Shown piece after piece: positions 10,235 to 22,636 of a DNA stretch of 64,000 nucleotides. Under the pieces are notes generated by a model. The model had not been told where the DNA came from. It did no database searches and worked only from the letters and a program-made list of their open reading frames with translations. The stretch is from Glandiceps talaboti (Eukaryota > Hemichordata > Enteropneusta > Spengelidae): assembly GCF_964340395.1 (NCBI RefSeq), contig NC_135550.1, forward strand, positions 4,095,601 through 4,159,600, in the 5' to 3' direction. Position numbers and translations under genes: made by a program. Position 1 is the stretch's first letter, and every line of letters begins with the position of its first letter.

Positions 10235-12170
10235 TATCATCAAGAACATTCATTTATGTAGACATCCAAGAAACATCCATTTTCCCCCAGATTAATCCGG
10301 ATTCTCTGTAGTTACCAGAGTGACTCTTTGGCTGGGTATGGATTTGTTGAAGTTGACAATAACAAAGTCCAATATTCGATACGGTTTCAAAGTCTGACAT
10401 CAATTTACATAATTTATAAGAATTAACTCACAAAGCATTCATTCCGTCGTTATTCATAAAATGTTAAGAACATTTGATATAAAATTGATCACCTTACGTT
10501 TTTATTGACGGCAAATTTTGTAGGTAAGTAGGATGAACACACAATCTGAGAGGAGGCGATCAGGATAAAAACGTAAACATGTACCACGAAGAAGGTCAAT
10601 TCAGGCAAAATAACGACGGTAAAATAGCAATGAACGATTAGCCGACATCGACTACATCGGATTTTAATCAGATTGGATGAACACACAACCAAAGTATTCT
10701 AACTTTCACTGAATTATTAAATGATTCATTGTTTGCCGAAACAAGATGGAGAAAAGTACTTTAGATGCCCATATTTGCATATCTTCTGTCATAAAATTCA
10801 ATAAAATCTTGATTTAGATATTCGTCATTTATAAAAAAAGGAGAGAAAGTTTTACCCTATTTTTTTACTCCATATGTTACTACGAATACAAACAATAGAA
10901 AACCGACGCTAAAACGATTCATTACAAATGCGGAAATTGTATTTCTATATAATAAATATGTTATTAATTACAGCAAAATTGGTCAAAATTGAAGTTAAGC
11001 GATTACTGAGACACGATGTCTATTACAACTTTATGAAACAGCAATTTACATAAATTAACATAAATTTCTGTTTGTCTTTGTATCCACTAAAAATACTGAT
11101 GGGAATCTGGCAACGTTCGGAGGGTTGGGATGGATGGGGCAAGGCTATCGTGTTCGTCGATGAGGAAGAGAGCCTTCAGTAATCATTACAAGGGGGAGGG
11201 CCGGGATAAACCAGGCTCATGCTGTTGCGTAAAATGTGACCCCCCCCCCAACTCCGTCGTGCTAAAAGGGGCCCTCTTCCAACTTTCTTTCTCTAAAATA
11301 TTACCTCCCCCTATCAAGTAGTTCCAAAGGTGAGTTAAATGCTGTCAGAAATGTAAAAGGACATGAATCCCAGAAACAAGGAGGCAAGGACTTAATCCTA
11401 CCGCTGCCACCATGTTGAAAGTTTGGTTATTTTCCACTACTACCGTCATGTGGATGTGTGTATGTGTGAAGGCATTGCATTAATAAATACATATATGGAT
11501 CTCATTGGCTGAGCTGAAGGCCACAATTCAACTTCCAATTATTAGATTGTAGATTGACAAACTTCCTACATCACTCGGGAGCGAGGTCAACATCTCCACA
11601 ACATTATCCGTAGTATCTTACCCAACTGCTCCCGTTTCATATATCTGAGACCCACTCCTCTATTCACACCACAACTCACAATTAATTCATTTCATGGTTG
11701 TCCGCAGCAGTTTGATTGATATAGGCTGATATCATGGTACCTAGCCCTAACCCTAACCCGAATGGTAGCAATAGAATTTGGAACTGGTGGCAGCGATGCG
11801 ATGACAAAGCCCCCCCCCCCCCAATTATGCAATGGTAGACAATACAATAAAGCTAAAGTAATCCTAACCTAATTTGCATTTTCTAAAATATGGCCCTCCC
11901 CTGAGAACCAATTTCTAAAAAAGCGACCCTCCCTAATTCCCCCGACCCTCTCCCTTTTAAGGCTCCCTGAGTGTTTACCTTTCTGTTGAATTGATTGAAA
12001 ACCGTGCTATTTAATTTGACAGATCCAACCGATCGACAGACTGTACAGACGAAAAAACAAATGAATGACCAAACTAACGAAGGAATTAATGAAAATGGGT
12101 GGGTGAATGAGTGAGAGAGTGAGTGAGTGAGTGAGGGAGTGAGTGAGTGAATGGATGGATGAATGAATTA
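10235..12170. repeat. segmental duplication, copy 2
   Basis: Second copy of 5291-6340, enlarged mainly by the transposable element at 11165-11968. The best conserved part (about 10690-11150) matches 5670-6140 closely, with small indels. The right part again degrades into GTGA/GAAT simple sequence at 12098-12170. No coding exon was seen within it. Confidence 0.85.
11165..11968 (-). mobile_element. GGGAGCC inverted-repeat element, copy 2 (inverted relative to copy 1)
   Basis: Same family as 7147-7969 in the opposite orientation. The ends carry AGAGCCTTCAGTAATCATTA and, inverted, AAGGCTCCCT, and the inner block TTAATCCTACCGCTGCCACC is the reverse complement of the copy 1 block. The paralogous empty site in duplication copy 1 (GTCAATGAG then TAATTG) places the insertion after GATGAG, with GAG on both sides (11162-11164 and 11969-11971). 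Confidence 0.75.
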
Positions 12171-12570
12171 TTAACCTTTTGACTAAACTATGAACTCACA
12201 TATTGACTGAATAAATCAGTAAAGTGTTAATGAGATCACAATTTTCTGTTATCCAACTAACATCTGATTTTCTGTACATTGCATTGTACGACTCGTTCTC
12301 AAATTTCACAAATGTGTAATACGTAAATTAATAGTGAGCTTTGCCCGATGAAAGCAAATATTTGATGAACAAATGATTGCAATACTATATTTAATTGGTA
12401 GACTCAATAATCTCTAATGAGAACGCTATTTAAGAAATAAATATTCTATTATATTATGCAAATTTTTGAGGTAAAGACCATATTGATTATTGTTTCAAAT
12501 AGACATATTTTTCTTGGCAGCTATTTGGATAGGTCTACATGTTGTACAGATTGGTAACTATATCGTGAAA

Positions 12571-12624
12571 ATGATGAACATACGATTAATTGCGATGGTT
12601 TGCCTACTTTTGTTCATTGTTGTT
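12571..12624 (+). CDS. first exon of a secreted protein (signal peptide), copy 2
   Basis: ATG ATG opens an 18-codon frame, MMNIRLIAMVCLLLFIVV, ended in phase 0 by a GTGAGT donor. Arg plus a long aliphatic run fits a signal peptide. Size, phase and position after the second duplicated segment mirror the exon at 7034, although the sequences have diverged. Downstream exons were not found. The second ATG may be the better start because both precede the hydrophobic core. Two chance frames cannot be excluded, but matching phase and context favour real exons. Confidence 0.45.
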
Positions 12625-13071
12625 GTGAGTATTCCACTTATTCAAATATTATATATCATATATAGGAGCACAACTCGAATTGAAATCAACATAACACTCC
12701 CAATCAATGCACCTCTGTTTTTAGCACATGTCAAGCGTCACTCGTCATTTTTCCCCGTACGTGTAGCCAGCAGCATATAAGTTTTGCATTCTCCCGTCGT
12801 CGACCGAATGCATAAGTTTATTTTCAAATTAAATCAATGTGGCAAATTATCTTTTGCATCAGATGTCTGTAATGTCATAATTAATTCCCAACAAATAATT
12901 CAGTTCTACGTGTGAATTTCAATTCAACATGGGAGCAGTGTTACATTTGTTTTAAGAGAAAAACAAACAAAAATGTTTATACAAGTCTTATGTTAATAGA
13001 CTAAATACTTATTTCCAAATTTGTCTCCACGTTTATTACAAGAGTGATGGGCATTGCAATAGGTACCTGAG

Positions 13072-13131
13072 TACACACAGACACACAGACACAGACACAC
13101 AGACACAGACACACACACACACACACACACG

Positions 13132-13206
<75 letters not shown>
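13072..13206. repeat. CA dinucleotide microsatellite with CAGA and GCACA interruptions
   Basis: About 130 bases of CA repeats; the Cys/Val frames across it are artefacts. Confidence 0.97.
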
Positions 13207-13209
<3 letters not shown>

Positions 13210-13260
13210 GTTACTGACTTGTCTGGAAATACAAATCTAGTGTATTAAGTATGTGTAACA

Positions 13261-13727
13261 TTGATTGGATCAGATGTGACTGCTACAATAGTAATGCAAA
13301 TGTACATAAAAATAAACTCTGTAGTATTTACATGGACGTCCAAAGACAAAGTTGTTGTGCACGTGGCTCTAAAAAGCAACCTACATGTAGATACATATAT
13401 GTCTCTCGTGTATATTTTGAAGAAAATATATGACCCAGAAGTTTCAAATTTTGTGCAGCTGCGATCTGACTCGAGTACCAGAGGTCATCAGCTTAAGATT
13501 TATAAAACATTTTCTCATCTGAATCTAAGAAAATATGCATTTGTAAATACATCAGTTGAGATATGGACCAAATTGCCAGTCAATGTGGTATCAACATCAA
13601 TTGTACGCATGTTTGAAGGTCGTCTAGATAAGCTATGGGAAAACCAACCCTTGTATTATGATTATAAGGAAAACACTATTGACACTTCACTATGCAGAGA
13701 CTGTAGTACACATGAGCCTCATAACTA
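13261..13727 (+). mobile_element. LINE fragment, C-terminal end of the reverse transcriptase ORF
   Basis: An open frame ends with DSSTRGHQLKIYK, RKYAFVNTSVEIWTKLP and FEGRLDKLW. This is the familiar tail of CR1/Jockey-type LINE ORF2 proteins: STRGH, then an R-F-R-WN-LP block, then F--LD-W. The first ~55 residues of the frame are not clearly LINE. The frame runs to TAA. A DNA element with TTA target duplication is inserted two bases after that stop. The 5' part of the LINE is missing. Confidence 0.65.
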
Positions 13728-13732
13728 AGTTA

Positions 13733-16700
13733 TAGTCCAGTCAAAATAAGGTTTGACCCAAACATAATTGCAACAGAAATAATTTTTAGTGCATCTTGTT
13801 CAGAATTTTGTGCTGAACAACATATCAAAAGTCTAGAAAAATCTAAGTGGTGGAACATGGTGAAAATAAGGTTTTTATTAATTAGCATAATTAGCGAGGA
13901 TATTATATTCTTAAAATGCTGTTTTCGCAATAAAACCTGGCAAGTAACATGTCTATGGATAGGTCTAAGGGTGAAAAAGCATACTCGGACCATCATATGA
14001 TGATTCAACATCTCATTAGCATAATTAATATGTAAATTATGAAAAATTATAATCAGCATATTCAAATTTGATAACATTTTAACACAAATGTATGCAGGTT
14101 ATATATCATTTGATTTGCAGTACAGTGGGAAATAAATTTAGCGTGCTTGTCATCATCAAACACTTTTCATGTAAAATGTATCAAAGATTCTTAATTAATT
14201 AGTAATTAGCATAATTAGCATATACACGGTTTATCAATCTCCAAAGCAAGTAATATGTCTTTGGGAAGGTCTTGAAATGACAAATTACATAGGCTACAAT
14301 GGACCTTTTAATAGCATCAAAGACAGTCTGATAACTCATATTTCTGTTTTGTAGTTATGCAACAGAGAAATCAAGGCAATAAATGTTAACAATTGCATCT
14401 TGCCTGAAACTTCCACCCTATAGTATAGGTATAATGATCTTTATGCATCTAACCAACAATGTTGCAAAAGTTACTACTTATATCACTGGATCATTGTGTA
14501 CTTCTTATACCAATGTATCGCTGTATACCAATGTGTACATATTGTTCTCGCATACCATACTGATATCAAGTTGTTAACTTAGGAGGAACACAAGATTAAG
14601 ATGTACTTATACTGAGAGTCGACAAGGACATGAAAGTATTATGGGATGTCCATTCCCCTCATCATTCTCATCACTAAACTAAACAGCCAATCTCTTTCTT
14701 ATCATATTGTTCTTTTTTAACACATTTCCATCTTCAAACTTTCTGATTCAATTCTATAAATATTATTATTAACAGTGCAGAAAGATAAATTAATTAAACA
14801 CCCCTTTCAACACTGATATAATTTGAAAGTAACATCATCAGTCATTTGTTTGTGTCAATTTACCACAATGACATGACAATCGCCTTCCAATTCAATCTAG
14901 CCCACAATCATTTATGTAGTGACTCAAATAATTAGTCAAACTTAATGGTTAGCCTGATATAACAGGAATTACATACGGTAAAAATTCTGTTCGAAACAAA
15001 TGACATGTCAAGAAGGCTATCAAATTCAGTTGTTTCATTTTTAAAATCCTGTCATAAAATTGAATGGCAAAACTTTAAAAGGATTTAAATTCTCACTGAT
15101 TCTATGGAAACCAAATAATTTTCATTTAAAAAACAGGCACTGCATGGTTGATAAATGCTTAGTTCTTGTGCACATGTTTTACGGGGAACAAGAAATTATA
15201 AAATAAAAAATGATTAGATCACCCTCACAAAATGGAATCAAAATTGAATAAAAATTAATCAAATGAAATCTAAACAAATATACCATATATTTTTCTAGAA
15301 ATTGAAAACAAAACGAGGGAAGCTAAAGTACTTCGCAACATTTACCTGCCCCTGATATCCAAACAAATGTATTGATAATTTTAAATATCATTTCGAAAGA
15401 ATTAGCATTGTCATATGGAATTAGAACAAAGGTTGTGATGATTGTGTAACAATGTGAACACAAACATGTAGAAAATATGAATAAAGTTAGATGATAAAAC
15501 TAATAAAAGAAAAATGAAATAATTATAATAGTCATTATCAGCCAGACTATTAATATTACAAAGGCGATTTATTGTAGCTATATTTTATTTTGCTTACAAT
15601 TAGCTTTGGTCTACGTTTCGCATTCTGCATCACACGGCCCCTTATAGAGTTATACAATCGTGGAAAGCTTAGAACTTAAAAGAAGAGGTCATTTTCAAAC
15701 ACAAAATAATAGGAGATAAAAATCTGTTGAAACGATATCATCAGCATTGTATGTGCAAGGATTAAGGGACAATCGCATAATATATCCCACAAGCTCAATA
15801 AATGAACTTTGTCCATTTAGGACAACACATTAAATACTATATTGGAAATCTAAAAGTTGTATATCACATAAGAAGTAAATTTTAATCAACTTATGAACAT
15901 CTTAGTATAAATATAGAAGTTATCATTGAAGGCGTGATTGTGAAAGTTTTCGAACTTTGGTTAGAAGTGCAAGAATGAAGTTCAGCAATCGCATTGATGC
16001 CAGACCCGCCCCTCCCAAACGAACGAAGTTATACTTTATTGAGCTTTTGTGACATCGTGCGATCATCCGTAAATAGATTTGGAGCTCCAAAGTTTGTTTG
16101 TTTCCAAGAATTCCTTGTCTCATTGTACAAGGCATCTTCTGAGCCAAATTTGCCAATTTTTTTATTAACTATATTTGAGATGTCGCAGTATGCAGAATTA
16201 GTAAAAATGACTTTTCCAGGTCAAAGATAAAATTAGTTTGTGGTCGTAACATATTCAAATATTAAATAAATTAATTTTAAAGATGAAGTGAGATTTGCAC
16301 TCAAAATGACACGTAACTGTGAGATGACTGGTAATGGTACAGAAATAAAACAAAGAAGATAATAGAGGAAGGGCCCCATCCAAATAAATTATTAATGTCC
16401 TGTATCACCTAAAACCGTCTTATGTTTCGTACAGTGGTGATAATACATGTAATGTGCAAAAAAATGGACCTATAATGCTGCCTTTCATGTCATTTCAAAG
16501 ATGATATCTATATTTTTGTAACATTGAAATAAAAACACAACTGAATTCAAACAATTCACAGAGGGATGTAACAAAATCTACAAATGTATAATACTCATCT
16601 GAATACTTGTCTGTAGGAGTAATATGTGTCCGTGTTACATAGCGCGGAATTCAAAAGATTCAAGTTTAAGCTAATTTATATCTAGATATGAAAAGATATC

Positions 16701-18330
16701 TTTTATAAAAATAATATACAGTTCAATTTACAAACTCAAGACCATGTTGTCAGTAATCGAGATTTAAACGAAATATAAAGGGTAGAACATGCCAAGTAAT
16801 AACTAGTAAAGCCAAACTTTATTGTAAAATGTAATGCAATAACTCATAGGATGTCATAGTTCATAGTTAGAAATTAAAGTTTCAACTGGCAGGTTTTGAG
16901 ACAGAACAGAATGTGAACATGATTTTTTCACTTTTAAACAATTTGAACATAAAGACCAAAAGGTATCAACAACGCAAGAAATAACAAACACTGATACTAC
17001 ACAAATTGTACTTTTTAAATATAGTATGTTCATTTAGAATGACTGAAAATAAAGAAAACTACAAAAATACACAATTGTGATAAGCAGATAATCACAACTT
17101 ATTCCTAAACCGGTACCACTAATAATAGCACGTATGTGGTAAAACAGGATCTAGAAACAAGTCAATCAGTGCTGCCTTAATTGAAAGACAAAGGGCAGCA
17201 CTGGTAAACCCACCCAAAGAAGACATATTTATAGATATGCAGACGATCCTATGTAAACAAACAGTGACGGAATATTGATACAATCAAGGGGCATTTCTTT
17301 CTCTGAGAGATATCAAAACTATCGGGAAGAAGACAAAAAGGTCTAGGAGTACAGCATCTCAGATACTGCCATCGTCAAGGTTGTATAATTATGGTGTAGC
17401 TACATCATTTTTGAACGCTCATCTGGACACACGGTGATATAAAATCATATAATGAAAACAGAATCTTCTCCTTACACAATGTCTAATAGGTTGAATACAT
17501 GTATTTATAAAACCAACAACCCATGAATGGTACTCCCGCTCAGGTTTGACAATTTGATAATGATGTTCATCTGACTTTTAAGGTCAAGACCTATCGAAAG
17601 ACATATTACTTGCATACTTTAAATCGAAAAAACTTCTCAACATCTTGACGATAATTACATTAATTAATTAATTAATCAATTAATTAGGAAACTTTAACTT
17701 TTCTTTAGCTTACCTTGGAGTGGTTTGATGATTGAAAAGTTATGTTCACTCAAAATCAAGTGTCAATAACTATTGAACAAAAAATATCATGTATGCTTAC
17801 TAATGTATTGTTTTACATATTAATTACACTAATTAACACTTATTTAGCATGCATGTTTATCTAACAAGGGAGGAGGTATTTAATGATGAGAGTAAGGGAT
17901 TCAAATACATTTTGTACTCCAATACCTAATGAGAGACATACAACTAACAGGGGCGTTCAAAAATGTATAGTTATTGTACGTTACAAGTAATCAGTGTCCT
18001 TAATTAAAGTAATTAAAAATACACATATTAATTCTATGGGAATGGTTGCACGATCGTACAGTGACTCCAAAGTAATTACTCACCTTCAGACCTACCCATA
18101 GACATGTTACTTGCATAGATTTTTTGAACAAATGATATCTCATGAATATTATTTTTTCACTAATTATGCTAATTAAGAAAAGTCATTTTTGACCATGTTC
18201 CACCACTTAGATTTTTCTAGACTTTTGATATGTTATTCAGCATAAAATTCTGAGCAAGATGCACTAAAAATTATTTCTGTTGCAATTATGTTTGGGTTCG
18301 GCCATTTTTTCCGCTAGATTGACTGGACTA
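13733..18330. mobile_element. 4.6 kb element with long terminal inverted repeats
   Basis: The left end TAGTCCAGTCAA is matched inverted at the right end (TTGACTGGACTA). The flanks are TTA at 13730-13732 and 18331-18333. The arms match over roughly 600-750 bases, including the block AAAAGTCTAGAAAAATCTAA. Each arm contains two spaced copies of a CAAGTAAYATGTCTWTSGRWAG subrepeat (about 13940 and 14248 on the left, 17600 and 18110 on the right). The ~3.2 kb middle is AT-rich, with no transposase or other long ORF. The TWA flank suggests PIF/Harbinger-like mobilisation, but the family is unidentified. Confidence 0.75.
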
Positions 18331-18333
18331 TTA

Positions 18334-19364
18334 GCAAAGAGCTGACAGTAGAGGCCAGACAGGTCTAAAGTCAGAATGGATCTATGAATCTTTGAATCTA
18401 TGCTGCATTTTAGGTGCATACAGCAGTTGTAAAAGAAGATATACATACGCTGGATCGTGAGAACTCCCGACGTGCTGAGAAAGTGGGACGTAAGTAATCG
18501 TTCTTTCCTTTCAGGGGATAACATTAAATCGTGTTCTGCCATAAAATGGGAAATTGTCACTTGCGACATTTGTATTAAACAAGGAGGTCGTTACGGCGTG
18601 TTATCTCACCTAGTACATTGTACCCAAACTAAGTGTATCAGTTTTGGGAACACAGCGACTCTCTGTACACAGCACTTGATACGTTTCTTCAAAGTGTGAC
18701 AGAAGGAGTAAAATGTCTGTGAGTAATCAGGAAACCCCTCTTTAATCACTCCAAAATTAAAATGTCAACGCTACTTCAGGACTCTTTTCGGAACACATAT
18801 GGTAACGCAGTTTTTATTTAAATATTGGATATCAGTATATAGAAAACAAGAATGTTTTTTAGTCTTTTCTATAGCATTCTTCTCGTAAAACACTTGACTG
18901 TACTTTGAGAAGCGTTTGACTTGGAAAGGATATCACCAGAAAGTGAAATGATCATCCTCACACTTTTGTACAGTCTTTTATGCCCTGCAACCCACAATTT
19001 CATGAGGTAGATAAACCTTTAAAAAAATCTATGTTGTTTGTAAGAAATTTACCGTCGGCAGACTACAAGATGACTGCCATACGGTTATGAAATGACGTTA
19101 ATATTATGTAAATGTTTAATGTAAATGTACTATTAAAACTAGTTTATCCCACGTGACTTGTGTTTGACCAATGACCCAACAGTTTGAGATTGCATCATGT
19201 CGTGAAGCAACATTTTGTATCTCTAATGTTAAAGCTCGACAAACTTCTAAATCACTGATTCCTTCACTTTTTCATTGTTGAGTATTTAGAGTATACCTCT
19301 TGGAAGAACATCACATCTCTTAGCCAGTATCTTTGAAAAAAATACCCCTTCCGGATCAAACGGA
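18334..19364. other. no recognised gene
   Basis: Unique-looking AT-rich sequence upstream of the peptide-precursor gene. A short frame around 18457-18699 has Cys and His residues but no supporting start or splice structure. Confidence 0.5.
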
Positions 19365-19376
19365 TTATATATTTAT
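19365..19376 (+). promoter_or_regulatory. TATA-like box of the peptide-precursor gene
   Basis: TTATATATTTAT lies about 70 bases before the ATG at 19442, which fits a TATA promoter with a leader of some 40-50 bases. Confidence 0.5.
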
Positions 19377-19441
19377 CCTGCAATACTGGCATCTTGAGTT
19401 AAGGACAGACATCACTCTGTTAGGCTATCATTTCAAGTAGT

Positions 19442-19708
19442 ATGGATACTTCGATGACGAAATTTAAAAACATTTTATTTGTAGTGGCATTCTTTGCGTT
19501 CATTCAATGCTGTAAAACTAATTTGTGTTTTTCTACGGTTGTTTCACTGTTAGAAGCTGACTACATGATCCGACATGGAAAGATGTGGAGATCAACAAGG
19601 CCAAGTATTGAACGACCGGGACATGTGACACGTAGGATCCGACAAAGCCAAGAGGGCGGAGGTGGCAAACACAATAAGGGATTTCCAAAACACCCTCTTC
19701 CATTTTAA
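19442..19708 (+). CDS. secreted peptide precursor, 88 aa, apelin-like C-terminus
   Basis: Single-exon frame from ATG to TAA. Residues about 8-24 (KFKNILFVVAFFAFIQC) form a signal peptide. The rest is basic and lacks cysteine after residue 29. A furin-type site RRIR ends at residue 67, which would release a 21-residue C-terminal peptide starting QSQEGGGGKHN and ending KGFPKHPLPF. The start (Gln, able to cyclise) and the end (Lys-x-Pro-x-Pro-Phe) recall apelin, whose active end is KGPMPF, also after basic sites. Apelin signals through a class A GPCR in vertebrates. Orthology here is only a suggestion, and a convergent neuropeptide or antimicrobial peptide is equally possible. An upstream TATA-like box and a downstream AATAAA make a compact complete gene. 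Confidence 0.6.
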   Translation: MDTSMTKFKNILFVVAFFAFIQCCKTNLCFSTVVSLLEADYMIRHGKMWRSTRPSIERPGHVTRRIRQSQEGGGGKHNKGFPKHPLPF

Positions 19709-19803
19709 GGCGTTCAGAATGGATAACATTGACTGGACATAACACGCAATGTAGACCGAAATGATCTCTTAGCTTAATTAAGAATGGCTTATTTACGTCA
19801 GGA

Positions 19804-19809
19804 AATAAA
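19804..19809 (+). terminator. poly(A) signal of the peptide-precursor gene
   Basis: AATAAA about 95 bases after the TAA stop, on the coding strand. Confidence 0.55.
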
Positions 19810-20041
19810 GACGACTTAATATACTGTGTAAAATTGTCCACTTATTATTACTTCCATGCCAATGCCACTATAAAGAGCACATCAGCACCTGAACATCACC
19901 ACCATCATCATCACCATGGAATTGAAATATACCAGACCAGCAAATATATTCAATGATTCTCAACAATAACTGTTACATCGAAGAAGGGCAGCAATGCCTG
20001 TGTCCCTCCCTCTGTTCTCCCGTCTCCTCTGCCTCCCCCCC

Positions 20042-20052
20042 CCACACACACA

Positions 20053-20094
<42 letters not shown>
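20042..20094. repeat. CA/CT microsatellite
   Basis: Short CA run joined to a CT run. The surrounding 19.8-20.8 kb shows no gene. Confidence 0.95.
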
Positions 20095-20100
<6 letters not shown>

Positions 20101-20847
20101 TTCTCTGTAAGTCTCCCTCTTTCTTTCTGTCTCTCTCTCATATCATTTTCATTATTTTCAAACTTATACTCAAGGAAACCAAAACATGTCAAATAAGTCT
20201 CGGCTTGGAACAGTCATGATGATGCTTTAAATATTTTCTGTTCTATTAAGTTGTTATCTAAACTATGAGATTTATTGTAAGTTTTGGATTAATAAAGAGG
20301 TTTCATTGACATGTCGGTCTTTCTGTTGTTGGCTAGTCAAGCGTTACTGCGACAACGTGTACACTTTGGATGTGAAAATCACATGTAATAAAGTGATAGT
20401 TGGTAAATAATCACGAACATTAATGTGTCTATGTAATTTTGAATATCCTTCATAACTTTCTCTTTAGATCTTCCAAAGTTTCTGCGAAACTCCAAACAGG
20501 GCATACGACTTGCAATCAACTCCACATGTAAACTATGCTGTCCATCCAAACACACACAGCCTCATTCTGAAAAAAATATCATCAGCCACGAACATTAATT
20601 AATGTCAACTAGGCCTAAATCATGTCATTTAGTTTTGCTGTTAAAAGAAATCGTTCTCAAGAGGTAATTTCCTTAATTCCTGTGACCGGATTGTATTTCT
20701 GGTCGTTTTGTGTGTAATTGTGATTACTGGGTAGAAATTATCTATCGACTGAAAATACTCTCATTACGGTTCTATATAACGTACCGGTATATTGTACTGC
20801 AAATGTGTCCATCTCTGGTCACTAAACTTAATCGTGGTTCGTAATAA

Positions 20848-20926
20848 GGCTTAATAAAAAATTACTGTGTGGTTTCGATTACGCTCAATTTTAGAATAGG
20901 TGGGGTAGGTAGATTTGTTATTTTAT

Positions 20927-21021
<95 letters not shown>

Positions 21022-21245
21022 CATGTGTGAGTGTCTAGTTCAGGTTTTCCATTGTTTTCCCAATGGTCTATGTGTTGTTTATTTCTTCCTAACAGCTGTA
21101 CAGCCATTGAAAGAACAGTTTTATATTGTCTTTTTAAGTTGATGTCATTTTCCCCTTCCACTATTTCTTGTGAGACTTCACAATTTTTGCGATTTTATTA
21201 AATTTTTTCTCGAACACGTGATAAAAAGTTTAGAGTCGGAAGTTT
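20848..21245 (+). mobile_element. TAAGGC-family inverted-repeat element, copy A
   Basis: Begins after TAA with GGCTTAATAAAAAA and TGTGTGGTTTCGATTAC. The body blocks (GTGTTGTTTATTTCTTCCT, GTACAGCCATT, GAGACTTCACAATTTTTGCG) are shared with copies B, C and D. The right end is shortened relative to B. An AT repeat has expanded inside this copy. No coding capacity. Confidence 0.7.
20931..21020. repeat. AT dinucleotide microsatellite inside element copy A
   Basis: About 85 bases of TA repeats. The matching place in copy D has only a short ATATATATAA stretch, so the array grew within the element. Confidence 0.95.
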
Positions 21246-21984
21246 TTAGGCGTAATGGAATTGATTTTACAAAGAAAAACCTGGCATGACTCAGTAACTC
21301 TGTAAGCTAAACATCCTTCATCATACTACAAACAGACTTAGCTTTATAATATGCTGGTAGATGTATCTGAAGTGACTGGATCCCATTATCTAGGCACAGA
21401 GAACGTTGTTTTCTTAATTTGGTGAATATAATATTGACAATTGTATTCAACTCAGTTCATAATATCTTTAATGTCCGCATCGAAAATTTCTCTCCCACAT
21501 AAATGTTACAAAGCGCAAAATTGTGCACAATAAATGACTACAACACTGACATACATACATACAAGAAAAAGAAACCAACTGGAAAAGTAAATAACAATGT
21601 TTATTAAACATATTACTGTAACACAAGACATATTGACGCTCAAGAACTTGCTATTGCTTATTGACGCCTGTGAATGTATCGCTTTACTATATGAATTGAT
21701 GACTGCCATCTTTCTAAATACCGAATGAAAAAAAACCCTCAACCAATCAAAATGAGTTATCATCATGATAAGACTTGTTCTGGTGCTAATAGTAATACAA
21801 GACGAAGTTGGTGAATGTGGCCTGGGTTCGTTCACTTAGTAGATGTAAAACTCAACAACTTTTTATTTTGTTACATATACCCCCTTTTATCTTGCAACGT
21901 TCTCTGCGAATTACAGACAGTTGAAAAAGCAATTACTTCTCCAGATAGTTGTCTTTGACGAGAAGCACCGTCCACCATCTATGT
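21246..21984. other. no recognised gene
   Basis: AT-rich sequence with short chance frames only. Confidence 0.5.
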
Positions 21985-22020
<36 letters not shown>

Positions 22021-22063
22021 ATATACATACATACATACATACATACATACATACATACATACA
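21985..22063. repeat. CA/CATA microsatellite
   Basis: CA run followed by CATA units. The following 22.06-22.63 kb shows no gene on either strand beyond the 3' region of the minus-strand gene. Confidence 0.95.
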
Positions 22064-22636
22064 CCTTGTATGGTGGATATCAATGTTTATTAGTTAATGA
22101 AGTCACCCAGCAGAACACCCTGCCGGTAGTTACAGTTCATGGCAAAAGATTGAAAAAAGACATTCATAGAAGTGGAAATTATATCTTTGTTATCATAACA
22201 TCCTATATGTTTGCCTGTCATCTCGCCCATGGTTGTCTGCTATATCATCCTGTCATTTCTTCCTCTAAAAATCTTCTGCAAGAGAAACGAAAAGATTAAT
22301 AAAAGACGTAATTTTCAAAAATGTCATACACAGTTTGTTTTATGCAAGCATACATCACACACTCGTGAGCGTCAGGTGAACGGTCCGACAGTCAAATATA
22401 TTAGACTTTGTTCAACAGCCATGTCAATTTACAAATACATACATACCTACCTGTGTTTTTTATTTGTGTTACAAATTGTTCAACATTAGCGGTTGGCTAC
22501 AACTTGAAAGCAATGTTTGACATATGGTAAACTTTGACAGATAACCTTTCACCAGTTGTGTTAAGTTAACTCCAAGCCATATCTAAATCAATACGAGTAT
22601 TAGTTTTCAACACACGGTTGTTTGTGTTTCCAGTAA

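Noticed and set aside
11742-11760. Telomere-like CCCTAACCCTAACCC
   Set aside because: Only about two and a half units, inside a transposable element copy; too short for an interstitial telomere tract.
22211-22489. 92-codon plus-strand frame
   Set aside because: No domain, weak start, and it overlaps the likely 3' region of the minus-strand gene and a microsatellite edge.
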